Shown: positions 43,528 through 52,445, counted from the stretch's first letter. The stretch is DNA of 64,000 bases from Sphingomonas caeni (GCF_026013415.1 NZ_JAPDOK010000010.1:39914-103913); one strand, 5' to 3'. A program made the numbers and translations. The notes: generated from the letters alone by a model not told the origin.

Positions 43528-44697
43528 TCAGCCGAGAACGCCCGGCCGGCCCATCGCCGCGGCATAGAGTTCCGCATAGGCGGCCACCATGTTCCGCTCC
43601 CCAAATAACGCACGGGCGCGCTTCCGGTTCGCTTCGCCGACGGTGCTGCGCAGCCCGGCATCCTTCGCCAGCATCTCGAGCCGGTCGCGCATCGGGATTT
43701 CATAGTTATGCGGCGCCAGATAATCGGCATTTTCGGGCGCTACCATGTTGGGGATGTCGCCCACCCAGGTCGACATCACCGGCAGCCCCGCCGCCATCGC
43801 CTCGATCACCGAAATCGGCGCCTGCTCGCTCTTCGAGCTCAGCGCGAAAATGTCGAAATGGCCGATATAGCGATGCGGATCGGGCAGGAAGCCGGGCATC
43901 ACCAGTTGATCCTCCAGCGCCATCAGCCGCGCGGTCTCCTCGATCTTCGCGCGCTCGGCGCCCTCGCCGACGATCACCAGCCGCGCCCGCGTGCTCATCC
44001 CCGCGACCGAGCGTACCAGCAGCGGAAGATCCTTGACCGGGCGCAGGCCCGCGATGCTGCCGATCACGATCTCGCCTGGCTTCTTCCTGAAGCCGGGAAT
44101 CGCGCCCGCCACCGGCTTGCCGCCGTAAAGCTCGGTCTTGATGCCGTTGGGGATGCGCCGCAGCCGCTCGGCGGGCTGGCCCCAATGTTTCATCGCGATC
44201 GCCTCGAGCTTGCCCGAGGGGACCACCAGCGCATTGGCCGCGGGCAGCGCCATGCGGCGATAGGTGTTGCGCATGATGTTGAGCCGGATCGCCTCGTCGG
44301 CGTTGAACCCGTCCTCGTGATGGACGATCGGGGGCAGCCCCTTGCCGAACACCCGCGCCGCCATCACCCCGTCGATCGCGCCCCAATTATAGGTGAGCAC
44401 CAGATCGAAGCGCCGCATGAAGCGCGCGATATCCTCGTAGCGCCGGATCGACGGCCGTCCGCTCAGCGGCGGCGGATCCTGCGCGATCTCGTACTTGATC
44501 CCGTTGGCGATCGCATCGCGCGCGCTCAGCTGATCGGGCATCGCCGAGACGATGGTGTGCCGCGCGCGATCGCCGAACGCGTTCATCAGCTGAACCGCGC
44601 GCGCTTCCTTGCCGCCCAGGTTGAAGGTCGAGTGGAGATGGAGGATGTGGATGGGCATGTGGGCGGGGTGCTTAGCGGGGAAATCGCGCTCCGTCAT
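43528..44697 (-). CDS. Glycosyltransferase family 4 protein
   Basis: A 389-residue GT-B enzyme. The acceptor-side N-terminus HILHLHSTFNLGGKEARAVQLM and the donor-side block KKPGEIVIGSIAGLRPVKDLPLLV then FALSSKSEQAPISVIEAMAAGLPVMST (E-x7-E) are typical of retaining GT4 enzymes in envelope polysaccharide synthesis. ATG 44697 overlaps the hydrolase stop (TGATG), implying coupling; the core begins at Met14 (44658). It is isolated from other sugar genes. Confidence 0.88.
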   Translation of the reverse strand: MTERDFPAKHPAHMPIHILHLHSTFNLGGKEARAVQLMNAFGDRARHTIVSAMPDQLSARDAIANGIKYEIAQDPPPLSGRPSIRRYEDIARFMRRFDLVLTYNWGAIDGVMAARVFGKGLPPIVHHEDGFNADEAIRLNIMRNTYRRMALPAANALVVPSGKLEAIAMKHWGQPAERLRRIPNGIKTELYGGKPVAGAIPGFRKKPGEIVIGSIAGLRPVKDLPLLVRSVAGMSTRARLVIVGEGAERAKIEETARLMALEDQLVMPGFLPDPHRYIGHFDIFALSSKSEQAPISVIEAMAAGLPVMSTWVGDIPNMVAPENADYLAPHNYEIPMRDRLEMLAKDAGLRSTVGEANRKRARALFGERNMVAAYAELYAAAMGRPGVLG

Positions 44698-45593
44698 CAA
44701 GCTGGTATCTTTGCCGCCTTGGCCACCTTCGCGAGCAATTTGTCGATCGCCGTCACCACCTCGGGCTCATCGAGCGTGGGCGCATGGCCCACATCCGGCA
44801 CCGTCACCAGCACCGCCCCCGGCACGCGCTCGATCATCTTCTCTGCGACCGGCGCGCGCAGGATATCCGACAGCGCCCCGCGCACGACCAGCAGCGGCTT
44901 GCCCTTCAGCGCATCGATCGTCGGCCACATGTCCGGCCCCGCTTCGTTGCCCGGCACGCGGAAGGGCTCGGCGATCTTCATGTCGTAGTCGAGCACAATC
45001 CGCCCCGAGCTGTTGAGCCGGAACAGCCGCTTCGCCATCCGCAGCCAATCCTCGATGCCGTAGCCCGGATAGACGTCGGCGTTCGCCTCGCCGAGCGCGC
45101 GTGCCGCGTGCATCCAGGTCGGATGCTGGACCGCCTTGCCGACATAGGTGCGGATCCGCGCCAGCCCGCCCGGATCGATCTCCGGCCCGACGTCGTTGAG
45201 CACGGCGCCGGCGAGCCGCTCGCGGTCGGTGGCCGCGATCAGCATGGTCACGATCCCGCCGAGCGAGGTCCCCACCGCGACGAACCTCTCGATCTTGAGT
45301 TCGGCGATCAGCGCCTCGACATCCTGGAGATAGGTGAGCGGCACATAGGTCATCGGGTCCTTGGCGTAGGCGCTCTCGCCGCGCCCACGGAACTCGATCA
45401 GGATCACGCGCCACTCGCCCGCCAGCCGTTCGGCGAGCCCCTCATAGTCGCGCGCGTTGCGGGTCAGCCCGGGAAAGCAGATGACCGGCGGGCGATCCTG
45501 CCGTCCCGCATAGTCGCGATAATGCAGCCGCAGCCCGTCATTGGACCACCAATAGCCGTCGACATATCCATTGCGGTTGCGCGCTTCGCCCAT
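44697..45593 (-). CDS. Alpha/beta-fold hydrolase
   Basis: A 298-residue cytosolic hydrolase. Oxyanion region VICFPGLTRNARDYEGLA, nucleophile elbow VAVGTSLGGIVTML (G-x-S-x-G), and C-terminal His in VPDVGHAPTLDEPEVV with an Asp candidate in VRGALSDILRA. The substrate is unknown. It is divergent from selO with only 18 bp between start codons, so the promoters must overlap the coding regions. Confidence 0.87.
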   Translation of the reverse strand: MGEARNRNGYVDGYWWSNDGLRLHYRDYAGRQDRPPVICFPGLTRNARDYEGLAERLAGEWRVILIEFRGRGESAYAKDPMTYVPLTYLQDVEALIAELKIERFVAVGTSLGGIVTMLIAATDRERLAGAVLNDVGPEIDPGGLARIRTYVGKAVQHPTWMHAARALGEANADVYPGYGIEDWLRMAKRLFRLNSSGRIVLDYDMKIAEPFRVPGNEAGPDMWPTIDALKGKPLLVVRGALSDILRAPVAEKMIERVPGAVLVTVPDVGHAPTLDEPEVVTAIDKLLAKVAKAAKIPA

Positions 45594-45611
45594 CGCTCCC
45601 CATATCGCCGC

Positions 45612-46964
45612 ATGATCTTCTCTCCGCAACAGGCGATCCTCACGCTCGGGCGAACATATTTCGACCCCGTCGAGGCGGCGAATTTTCCCCAGGCGCTCCT
45701 GCGCTTCCGCAACGATCGCGCCGCGGCGACGGTCGGGCTCGATAGTCTGAGCGATGCCGAGTGGATCGCCCATTTCGGCCGCTTCCAGCCGCTCCCGGGC
45801 AGCCTGCCCCAGCCGCTGGCGCTGCGCTATCACGGGCATCAGTTCCGCGTGTACAATCCCGAGATCGGCGACGGGCGCGGTTTCCTGTTCGCGCAGATGA
45901 CCGACGATCGGGGCCGGCTGCTCGATCTCGGCACCAAGGGTTCGGGCCAGACGCCGTACAGCCGCTTCGGCGACGGCCGCCTCACCCTCAAGGGCGGCGT
46001 CCGCGAAATCCTCGCGACCGAAATGCTCGAAGCGCTCGGCGTCGAGACCTCCAAAACCTTCTCGCTGATCGAAACCTGCGAGGAACTCCATCGCGGCGAC
46101 GAGCCCTCGCCTACCCGCTCCGCGGTGCTGGTCCGTCTCAGCCACAGCCATATCCGCATCGGCACCTTCCAGCGCCTCGCCTATTTCGAGGAGAAGGACG
46201 CGCTGCGCGCGCTGACCGCCTATTGCCTCGACCATTATTTCGGCGAGCCGGCAGGCGACGACGCCCCCGAACGCCTGCTCGCGCATGTCGTCGATGGCAC
46301 CGCACGCATGGCAGCCCAGTTCATCGCCGCGGGCTTCGTCCACGGCGTGCTCAACAGCGACAATATCAACGTGACGGGCGAGAGCTTCGACTATGGCCCG
46401 TGGCGCTTCGCCCCGAGCTGGGACCCCGGCTTCACCGCCGCCTATTTCGACCATGCCGGCCTCTACGCCTTCGGCCGCCAGCCCGAGGCCATCTATTGGG
46501 ACGTCATGCAGCTGGCCATCTCCCTCCGCCGGATCGCGGAGGAAGAACCGATCGTCGCCGCGCTCGACACTTTCCCCGATCGCTACCGCGCAGCCCTTGT
46601 CGAAGCGACGCTCTGGCGCCTGGGCGTGCTGCCCCATGACGATGAACGCGACCGCGCCCTGACCGCCGCCATCGAAGCCGCGCTGACCGCCAGCGGCGCC
46701 TCGCTCGACCATTTCTACTTCGACTGGTTCGGCGGCGCCGTCCCCGCCGACTACGGCCCCGAATTCGACGCGGTCCGCGATCTGCTCGGCCCCTACATTC
46801 CCCGCAAGCCGCGCAACCATCCCTATTGGTCCGATCCCGCCCCCTGCGCGATGCTGATCGAGGAGGTCGAGGCGATCTGGAGCCCCATCGCCGAGGCCGA
46901 CGATTGGACCGCCTTCGAAACCAAAGTGGCGCAGATTCGCCGCATGGCCGAAGCTCTCGCCTAA
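45612..46964 (+). CDS. selO: Protein adenylyltransferase SelO (YdiU/UPF0061)
   Basis: A 450-residue pseudokinase-fold enzyme that transfers AMP to Ser/Thr/Tyr of client proteins and is linked to redox control. Signatures are YHGHQFRVYNPEIGDGRGFL, GTKGSGQTPYSRFGDGRLTLKGG, FIAAGFVHGVLNSDNINVTGE and the DYGPW metal site. The C-terminus lacks the selenocysteine found in eukaryotes, as usual in bacteria. It is somewhat shorter than the roughly 480 residues of the E. coli protein. Confidence 0.92.
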   Translation: MIFSPQQAILTLGRTYFDPVEAANFPQALLRFRNDRAAATVGLDSLSDAEWIAHFGRFQPLPGSLPQPLALRYHGHQFRVYNPEIGDGRGFLFAQMTDDRGRLLDLGTKGSGQTPYSRFGDGRLTLKGGVREILATEMLEALGVETSKTFSLIETCEELHRGDEPSPTRSAVLVRLSHSHIRIGTFQRLAYFEEKDALRALTAYCLDHYFGEPAGDDAPERLLAHVVDGTARMAAQFIAAGFVHGVLNSDNINVTGESFDYGPWRFAPSWDPGFTAAYFDHAGLYAFGRQPEAIYWDVMQLAISLRRIAEEEPIVAALDTFPDRYRAALVEATLWRLGVLPHDDERDRALTAAIEAALTASGASLDHFYFDWFGGAVPADYGPEFDAVRDLLGPYIPRKPRNHPYWSDPAPCAMLIEEVEAIWSPIAEADDWTAFETKVAQIRRMAEALA

Positions 46965-47048
46965 GTGAACGTTCCCGGTGTGGCGTCGCGTGACGAATTC
47001 GTGCAAGAGCAGCCGCAACATTCGAAAAGTCCCGCAAAACAGACCCTG

Positions 47049-48458
47049 ATGCCCGCCCAGGAAATCATCTCCACCGAACCCGCGACCGGCGCCGTCCTTT
47101 GGCGCCAGCATATCGGCAACGCCGATGTCGAGGTTGCGCACGCCCGCCGCAGCTGGGCCGAATGGGCCGCGCGCCCGCTCACCTATCGGGTCGAGGCGCT
47201 GCGCCGCTTCGCCAATGTCGTCCGCCAGAAAACGGATGCGCTCACCGATCTGCTCGCGCGCGAAACCGGCAAACCGCTCTGGGAGGCCCGCACCGAGGTC
47301 GAGGCGGTCATCGCCAAGGTCGACATCTCGATCGCCGCCTATTCGGAGCGCACCGGCCAGCAGCGCGTCGAGGGTGCCAACCGCATGGCGCTGCGGCACA
47401 AGCCGCATGGCGTGCTCGCGGTGCTCGGCCCCTATAATTTCCCGATCCATCTGCCCAACGGCCACATGGTCCCGGCGCTGCTCGCGGGCAACGCGGTCGT
47501 CTTCAAGCCCTCGGAAAAGACCCCCGCGTGCGGCGCTTTTCTTGTCGAATGCTATCACGCCGCGGGCATCCCGGAGGGTTGCGTCCGTCTGCTGATCGGC
47601 GGGGTCGAGCAGGGCAAGGCGCTCGCCGCGCATCCCGATATCGACGGGCTGCTCTTCACCGGCTCCGCCAATACCGGCATCGCGCTCAACCGCCAGTTCG
47701 CGACCCGGCCCGAGAAGATCCTCGCGCTCGAAATGGGGGGGAACAACCCGATCCTCGTCTGGAACACGCCCGATCTCTATTCGGCCGCGGTGATCGTGGT
47801 CCAATCGGCCTTCACCACCGCCGGCCAGCGCTGCACCGCCGCGCGCCGCCTGATCGTCGATGCGAAGCTCTACGAGCCGCTGATGGCCGAGCTCCACAAA
47901 TTGATCGGCCGCCTGATCATCGGCGAACCGCATGCCGATCCCGCCCCCTTCATGGGCCCGGTGATCGACAACGACACCGCCGACATGCTGACCGAGAGCT
48001 TCCTCGCACTCTCCACCATGGGCGGGCGTCCGCTCAAGCACATGTCGCGCCCGATCGAGGGCCGCCCCTTCCTCACGCCCGGCATGATCGACATGACCGA
48101 GGCGAAGGAATCGCCCGATGTCGAGCTGTTCGGCCCGATCCTCCAGGTCTACCGCAAGGCGAACTTCGAAGACGCGATCGCCGAGGCGAACAATACGCGC
48201 TACGGCCTCTCCGCCTCGCTGATCAGCCAGGACCCCAAGCTCTACGACCAGTTCTGGGCGAATATCCGCGCCGGCATCGTCAACTGGAACCGCCCCACCA
48301 ACGGCGCCTCCTCGTCGGCTCCGTTCGGCGGAGTGGGCTGGTCGGGCAACCACCGCCCGAGCGCTTACTACGCGGCGGATTATTGCGCCTATCCGGTGGT
48401 CTCGTCCGAGGCGGATCAGGCCCGCGCTTCGATCGGGCTGGGACTGCGCGACGCCTGA
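47049..48458 (+). CDS. astD: Succinylglutamate-semialdehyde dehydrogenase (AstD-like)
   Basis: An NAD-dependent aldehyde dehydrogenase of the arginine succinyltransferase pathway. 469 residues with GPYNFPIHLPNGHMVPALLAGN, ALEMGGNNPILVWN (general-base Glu) and AFTTAGQRCTAARRL (nucleophilic Cys), blocks characteristic of AstD. ATG 47049 is used since homology starts at MPAQEIISTEPATG. No other ast gene is in the window, so the pathway would be split or the enzyme may serve another aldehyde. Confidence 0.88.
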   Translation: MPAQEIISTEPATGAVLWRQHIGNADVEVAHARRSWAEWAARPLTYRVEALRRFANVVRQKTDALTDLLARETGKPLWEARTEVEAVIAKVDISIAAYSERTGQQRVEGANRMALRHKPHGVLAVLGPYNFPIHLPNGHMVPALLAGNAVVFKPSEKTPACGAFLVECYHAAGIPEGCVRLLIGGVEQGKALAAHPDIDGLLFTGSANTGIALNRQFATRPEKILALEMGGNNPILVWNTPDLYSAAVIVVQSAFTTAGQRCTAARRLIVDAKLYEPLMAELHKLIGRLIIGEPHADPAPFMGPVIDNDTADMLTESFLALSTMGGRPLKHMSRPIEGRPFLTPGMIDMTEAKESPDVELFGPILQVYRKANFEDAIAEANNTRYGLSASLISQDPKLYDQFWANIRAGIVNWNRPTNGASSSAPFGGVGWSGNHRPSAYYAADYCAYPVVSSEADQARASIGLGLRDA

Positions 48459-48478
48459 TCGCGACGGACCGTTCTTCC

Positions 48479-48600
48479 GGGGCTTGAAACCGAAGCCCCG
48501 CCTCCGTAAATCTACGGAGCGGACCGGGCCCCTCTGGCGAGGGCTTACCAAAGCCCTCGTGATGTCGGACCGCATCGAGCGTCGCTCGGTGCAGTTTGGT
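48479..48600 (+). promoter_or_regulatory. Structured leader, candidate cis-acting RNA upstream of DUF465-BI-1
   Basis: Four successive perfect or near-perfect hairpins: GGGGCTT/AAGCCCC (48479-48499), CTCCGTA/TACGGAG (48502-48519), GAGGGCTT/AAGCCCTC (48539-48558) and GCATCGAGC/GCTCGGTGC (48572-48592). The last can pair alternatively with downstream TGCACC and CGCTCGAT at about 48628-48650, a switch-like arrangement. The second gene downstream is a YbhL-family protein; Rfam describes a ybhL leader RNA in alphaproteobacteria, though I cannot confirm a match. Confidence 0.45.
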
Positions 48601-48673
48601 GGCCCCTCCCCCTGAGTCCCCACCCCATGCACCAGGCGGCGCTCGATCGATGCAACCATCGATGGAGTGGCTA

Positions 48674-48889
48674 GTGACCCAGTTGATCGAGCGGCTGATC
48701 GCCGCGCACCGCCTTCTCAACCGCGAAATCCGGCGCGAACTCGCGCGCAGGAATCCAGACCGCTTCCGCCTCACCCGGCTGAAGAAGGAACGGCTCGCGA
48801 TCAAGGACCGGCTCTTCCGCCATTTCCCCGACGCTTCGGAGATGCGCCGCGCCGCGCGCGTCATGCTCCGCCGCGCCCGCACCGCCTGA
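48674..48889 (+). CDS. DUF465 (YdcH-like) small protein
   Basis: A 71-residue, very basic, all-helical protein (MTQLIERLIAAHRLLNREIRRE then LTRLKKERLAIKDRLFRHF) of the DUF465 type, which forms short coiled-coil hairpins. GTG 48674 is chosen because GGAG at 48664-48667 gives 6-base spacing; ATG 48662 in the same frame has no such site. It precedes the Bax-inhibitor gene by 9 bp, so they share an mRNA. Function unknown. Confidence 0.7.
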   Translation: MTQLIERLIAAHRLLNREIRRELARRNPDRFRLTRLKKERLAIKDRLFRHFPDASEMRRAARVMLRRARTA

Positions 48890-48898
48890 GGAACTCCA

Positions 48899-49615
48899 AT
48901 GGACAATATCTCGCACTTCAACCGCACCGCCGCCGCCGGGGTGCAGGCCCGTTTCGATGAAGGTCTGCGCCGCTACATGCTCGGAATCTACCGCAACATG
49001 GGGTTGGGCCTCGCGATCACCGGCCTGGTCGCGCTGGCGATCGCCGCCACCCCGCCCCTCACGGCCCTGATCTTCGGCACCCCGCTCAAATGGGTGGCGA
49101 TGTTCGCGCCGCTCGCCTTCATCTTCTTCTTCCAGTTCCGGATCGACCGGATGACGACCGCCGGTGCGCGCACCGCCTTTTTCGCCTTCGCCGCGGTGAT
49201 GGGCGTCTCCATGGCGAGCATCTTCCTCGTCTTCGCCGCCACCAGCATCGCCAGCGCCTTCTTCGCCGCAGCGGCGATGTTCGCGGGGCTGAGCCTGTGG
49301 GGCTACACCACCAATCGCGACCTGACCCAGCTCGGATCGTTCCTGGTCATGGGGCTGATCGCGGTGCTTCTGGTCAGCCTGGTCAATATCTTCCTCGGCT
49401 CGTCGATGCTCCAGATCCTTATCTCGATCGTCGGCGTCGGCGTGTTCGCGGGCCTCACCGCCTGGGACACGCAGCGGCTCAAGAGCGACTATCTCCACTA
49501 TGCCGGAAGCCAGATCGCGGAGAAGCTCGCGATCATGGGCGCGCTGTCGCTCTATCTCAACCTGATCAACATGTTCCAGCTGCTGCTGGCGCTGTTCAGC
49601 CCGCAGGAGGAGTGA
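48899..49615 (+). CDS. Bax inhibitor-1/YccA family membrane protein (YbhL-like)
   Basis: A 238-residue polytopic inner-membrane protein with seven hydrophobic helices, starting after a good GAGGAA site. Family marks are YMLGIYRNMGLGLAITGLVA, GLSLWGYTTNRDLTQLGSFL and the C-terminal FAGLTAWDTQRLKSDY, which carries the acidic residues thought to sense pH and gate calcium leak in the family. The physiological role in bacteria is unsettled. Confidence 0.9.
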   Translation: MDNISHFNRTAAAGVQARFDEGLRRYMLGIYRNMGLGLAITGLVALAIAATPPLTALIFGTPLKWVAMFAPLAFIFFFQFRIDRMTTAGARTAFFAFAAVMGVSMASIFLVFAATSIASAFFAAAAMFAGLSLWGYTTNRDLTQLGSFLVMGLIAVLLVSLVNIFLGSSMLQILISIVGVGVFAGLTAWDTQRLKSDYLHYAGSQIAEKLAIMGALSLYLNLINMFQLLLALFSPQEE

Positions 49616-49640
49616 CGCGGTAGCAGGGCGCGTTTTCAAA

Positions 49641-49668
49641 CCCGCCGCGCCTTTTCAAGCGCGGCGGG
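49641..49668. terminator. Hairpin after the Bax-inhibitor gene
   Basis: CCCGCCGCGC-CTTTTCAA-GCGCGGCGGG, ten perfect G/C pairs, 25 bp after the stop codon. There is no long T-tract, so termination strength is uncertain, but the position suits a transcript end. Confidence 0.5.
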
Positions 49669-49711
49669 GCCGCTATGATCCCCTGACACCGATATCAGGG
49701 GAGGAAGTTCG

Positions 49712-51040
49712 ATGGTCACGCGCAGGCAAACGCTCACCGGAGCCGCCGCACTCGCGGGCACGCTCGCGACGCCGGCCACCGCCCGCCCCGCCAAGCCCAG
49801 CCCCTTCGTCCAGCGCAAGGGCACCGGCTTCGTCCTGAACGACAAGCCCTATCGCTATGTCGGCACCAACATGTGGTACGCCGCCTGGCTCGGTGCGCCC
49901 GCCGATTATGGCAACCGCGACCGCCTCCGCCGCGAGCTCGACGCGCTCAAGGCATTGGGCGTCACCAATATCCGCGCCAATGCCTCGGCCGAGGAATCGC
50001 CGCTCAACCACTCGGTCAAGCCGACCTTCCACGGCAAGGACAGCAGCAACGCGGACCTGCTGGTCGGCCTCGATTTCTTCCTCGCCGAAATGGCCCAGCG
50101 CGACATGAAGGCGGTGCTCTACCTCACCAATTTCTGGGAATGGTCGGGCGGAATGCAGACCTATCTCTACTATGTCACCGGCAAGTACATGGACATGAAC
50201 GATCCCGCGCACCCCTGGCCCGCTTTCCCCAACGCCACCGCGCAATTCTATGCCAATCCCGAGGCGATGGGCCTGTTTCGCGACTGGGTGAAGACGATCG
50301 TCGGCCGCACCAACAGCATTACCGGCAAGCTCTATGCCGACGATCCCACGATCATGGCCTGGCAGCACGCCAACGAGCCGCGCCCCGCGGGCGACGCCGC
50401 CACCGCCGAGCCCTTGCTCCCGGCCTATTATTCGTGGATCCGCGAGACCGCGAAGCTGATTAAGACGCTCGACAGGAACCATCTCGTCTGCACCGGCAAC
50501 GAGGGGCTCAAGGGCACGGTCGAGCGCGCCGATGTCTACAAGACGATCCACGGCTTCCCCGAGGTCGATTATTGCACCGCGCATATCTGGCCGCTCAACT
50601 GGAGCTGGGTCGACGCGAAGGATATCGCCGGCACCAACGCGGCCAGCTTCGCCAAGGTGCACGACTATCTCGACCGGCACCTCGCCATGGCCAAAGAGAT
50701 CGGCAAGCCGCTGGTGATCGAGGAATTCGGCTATCCGCGCGACGGCGGCGGCTATGACACCGACAGCGCGACGCTCTACAAGGACGGCTATTACAAGCTG
50801 ATCTACGACGCGGTCGAGGCGAGCGCCAGGAGTGGCGGCCCGCTGCAAGGCTCGAACTTCTGGGCCTGGAACGGCGAAGGCCGCGCGGTCCATGGCGACC
50901 ATAAGTACAAGACCGGCGACAATGCCTGGCTCGGCGATCCGCCGCATGAACCGCAGGGCTGGTATGGGGTGTTCGACAGTGACGCGACGACGAAGGCGGT
51001 GATCGCGGCCCACGCAAAGGCGCTGGCGGCGACTTTCTGA
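49712..51040 (+). CDS. GH5-type endo-beta-1,4-mannanase
   Basis: Secreted beta-mannan hydrolase, 442 residues. The N-terminus MVTRRQTLTGAAALAGTLA is a Tat-like signal (twin Arg). The TIM barrel carries the acid/base Glu in IMAWQHANEPRPAG and the nucleophile Glu in LVIEEFGYPRDGGGYD. Aromatic residues such as YLTNFWEWSGGMQTYL fit a mannan-binding cleft. GGGGAGGAAG precedes ATG 49712. It is a single gene with no other mannan-use genes nearby. Confidence 0.9.
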   Translation: MVTRRQTLTGAAALAGTLATPATARPAKPSPFVQRKGTGFVLNDKPYRYVGTNMWYAAWLGAPADYGNRDRLRRELDALKALGVTNIRANASAEESPLNHSVKPTFHGKDSSNADLLVGLDFFLAEMAQRDMKAVLYLTNFWEWSGGMQTYLYYVTGKYMDMNDPAHPWPAFPNATAQFYANPEAMGLFRDWVKTIVGRTNSITGKLYADDPTIMAWQHANEPRPAGDAATAEPLLPAYYSWIRETAKLIKTLDRNHLVCTGNEGLKGTVERADVYKTIHGFPEVDYCTAHIWPLNWSWVDAKDIAGTNAASFAKVHDYLDRHLAMAKEIGKPLVIEEFGYPRDGGGYDTDSATLYKDGYYKLIYDAVEASARSGGPLQGSNFWAWNGEGRAVHGDHKYKTGDNAWLGDPPHEPQGWYGVFDSDATTKAVIAAHAKALAATF

Positions 51041-51042
51041 CA

Positions 51043-51076
51043 GTCAAGAGCCAATTCCGGGGAATCGGCTCTTGAC
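51043..51076 (+). terminator. Hairpin after the mannanase gene
   Basis: GTCAAGAGCC (51043-51052) pairs perfectly with GGCTCTTGAC (51067-51076), with an inner ATTCC/GGAAT. It begins 3 bp after the stop codon. No T-tract follows, so it may act as a 3'-end stabiliser or rho-assisted terminator. Confidence 0.5.
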
Positions 51077-51240
51077 CGGATGCCAGAGCATCGATGGGAG
51101 CAGCGGAGAATACTCTTCAGGGAGAGCATTTTCGTTGCAACTCGAAAGTAGCATCAAAATCGTCTCTGGTATTTACCAGGATCAATATTTTGGATTTGGT
51201 TGGAGCCGTAACAATTTTCTTTTTTGTAGAAGTACATTAC

Positions 51241-51290
51241 TATTGATCATGATCAATATTATTGGTTTCGGCGAGCGTAAATTGTCCTTC
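51241..51290 (+). promoter_or_regulatory. FNR/FixK-type class II promoter
   Basis: TATTGATCATGATCAATA (51241-51258) is a perfect 18-bp palindrome containing the anaerobox TTGAT-N4-ATCAA. A -10-like TAAATT lies at 51278-51283, which puts the box centre about 41 bp before the expected start near 51290, the classical class II activator position. The surrounding 200 bp are unusually AT-rich. A second ATCAATATT half-motif occurs at 51181-51189. Confidence 0.7.
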
Positions 51291-51307
51291 TCCAGGGGAG
51301 ATGAGAA

Positions 51308-51490
51308 ATGCGCAGCGACGATTCGGGCGACTATTATCGCGGACGTGAGCAACAAGCGCTGGCGCTCGCGCACGGCGCGGTGGATGACAATATCCGCGCG
51401 ATCCACCTTCAAATGGCCGAGGAATATGGCCGGCTGGCGACCATGCACGGTTCGTACACCGGCGCGCGCGAGAAATTGGCGGCCGGCTGA
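51308..51490 (+). CDS. Small hypothetical protein under an FNR-type promoter
   Basis: A 60-residue hydrophilic, probably helical protein (DDSGDYYRGREQQALALAHG then AIHLQMAEEYGRLATMHGSY). GGGGAG at 51295-51300 is 7 bases before ATG 51308. I recall similar short proteins with a YYxxRxxQE...IHLxMAExY pattern in sphingomonads, but no function is known. It is convergent with the adjacent Crp/Fnr gene remnant. Confidence 0.65.
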   Translation: MRSDDSGDYYRGREQQALALAHGAVDDNIRAIHLQMAEEYGRLATMHGSYTGAREKLAAG

Positions 51491-51528
51491 AAGGCCGCGC
51501 CCTCCCGGCGTGTCGCGCAGGGGCGGGC

Positions 51529-52250
51529 TCAGGCCGCGCGGCGGAGCCGGCGGTGCAGGTAATTCTCGTCGAACCCCGCGATTTCCGCCAGCTTGACCGG
51601 ATCGAGCAGCAGCAGGCTCTTCTCTTTCAGCTCCATTACTCCCTGCTCGCGCAGCTTGCGCAGCACACGATTGATGTGCACCGGCGTCATCCCCAGCGCA
51701 TCGGCAAGCACGATCTGGGTCATCGGAAACTCGAGCTCGTTGCCATGAACCAGCCCGATATTGCGGGCGCGCACATAGAGTTCGCACATCAGATGCGCGA
51801 CGCGCGCGACGCTCGATCGCCGCCCCATGCTGACGATCCAGGCGCGCAGCGTGCCCTCGTCCACCAATTGCGTCGACCACATCGCCCTCGCGATCTGCGG
51901 CCGTGCCTCCAGCAATTCCTGAACCACCGACCGCTCGATCATCGCGACCCGCGCCGGGGTCAGCGTCTGGATGCTGTGATCCATTTCGGCGAGCAGCGCG
52001 ATGTGGAGGTCGCAGGCATCGCCCGGCATCAGGAACGCGACGATCTGCCGCCCCCTTCGGGCAGGATCTTGTACCGGCATGCCCAGCCTTCAAGGATCAC
52101 GAGCACCGGGCCCGGCCGGTCACCCTCGCGGATCAGGTCCTGCCGCGCAGCAATACTCCGGCACTTCGCGGTCGCCACCGCCAACAACGCCTCGTCTTCG
52201 TCGTCGAGCGGCGCGAAACCCCGTAATTTCTCGATAAACCGGTTCGGCAT
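51529..52250 (-). pseudogene. Crp/Fnr-family transcriptional regulator, frameshifted
   Basis: Two overlapping frames together encode one regulator. Codons from ATG 52250 give the cyclic-nucleotide-binding-like N-terminus ending VILEGWACRYKILPEGG; the other frame continues RQIVAFLMPGDACDLHIALL to the winged helix QIVLADALGMTPVHINRVLRK and a C-terminus at 51529. The frames join at a run of five G (52051-52055); one added base restores LPEGGRQIVAF, the length seen in intact relatives. No N-terminal cysteine cluster, so it is not an oxygen-sensing Fnr. It may be a pseudogene, a programmed frameshift or a sequencing error. Confidence 0.8.
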
Positions 52251-52445
52251 CGCTTACCCTTTGGGCAATGGATAGCGCGCTGACGCTACGGGGCATTGAT
52301 CGATGTTTATGAGCCTCGTTAAGGTGGGTTGTAGCGCAAACCCGCCAAAGCGCCTAACGCTGGCCCTATCGTCGACATGCACCTTGGGCGCCGGCGGCTG
52401 GGAGACGTGTCTGCTCCCGCCTGTCCAGCCTGGGACGCGCAGCGA

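Noticed and set aside
44697..48659. A 1320-codon open frame on the minus strand across selO and the AstD-like gene
   Set aside because: It is antisense to two well-recognised genes, has arginine/glutamate-rich random composition, and only its last 299 codons (the alpha/beta hydrolase) look like protein. High GC content makes such long empty frames common.
52290..52315. TTGATCGATGTTTAT as a second FNR box near the Crp/Fnr gene
   Set aside because: Only one half-site matches; the second half lacks ATCAA.
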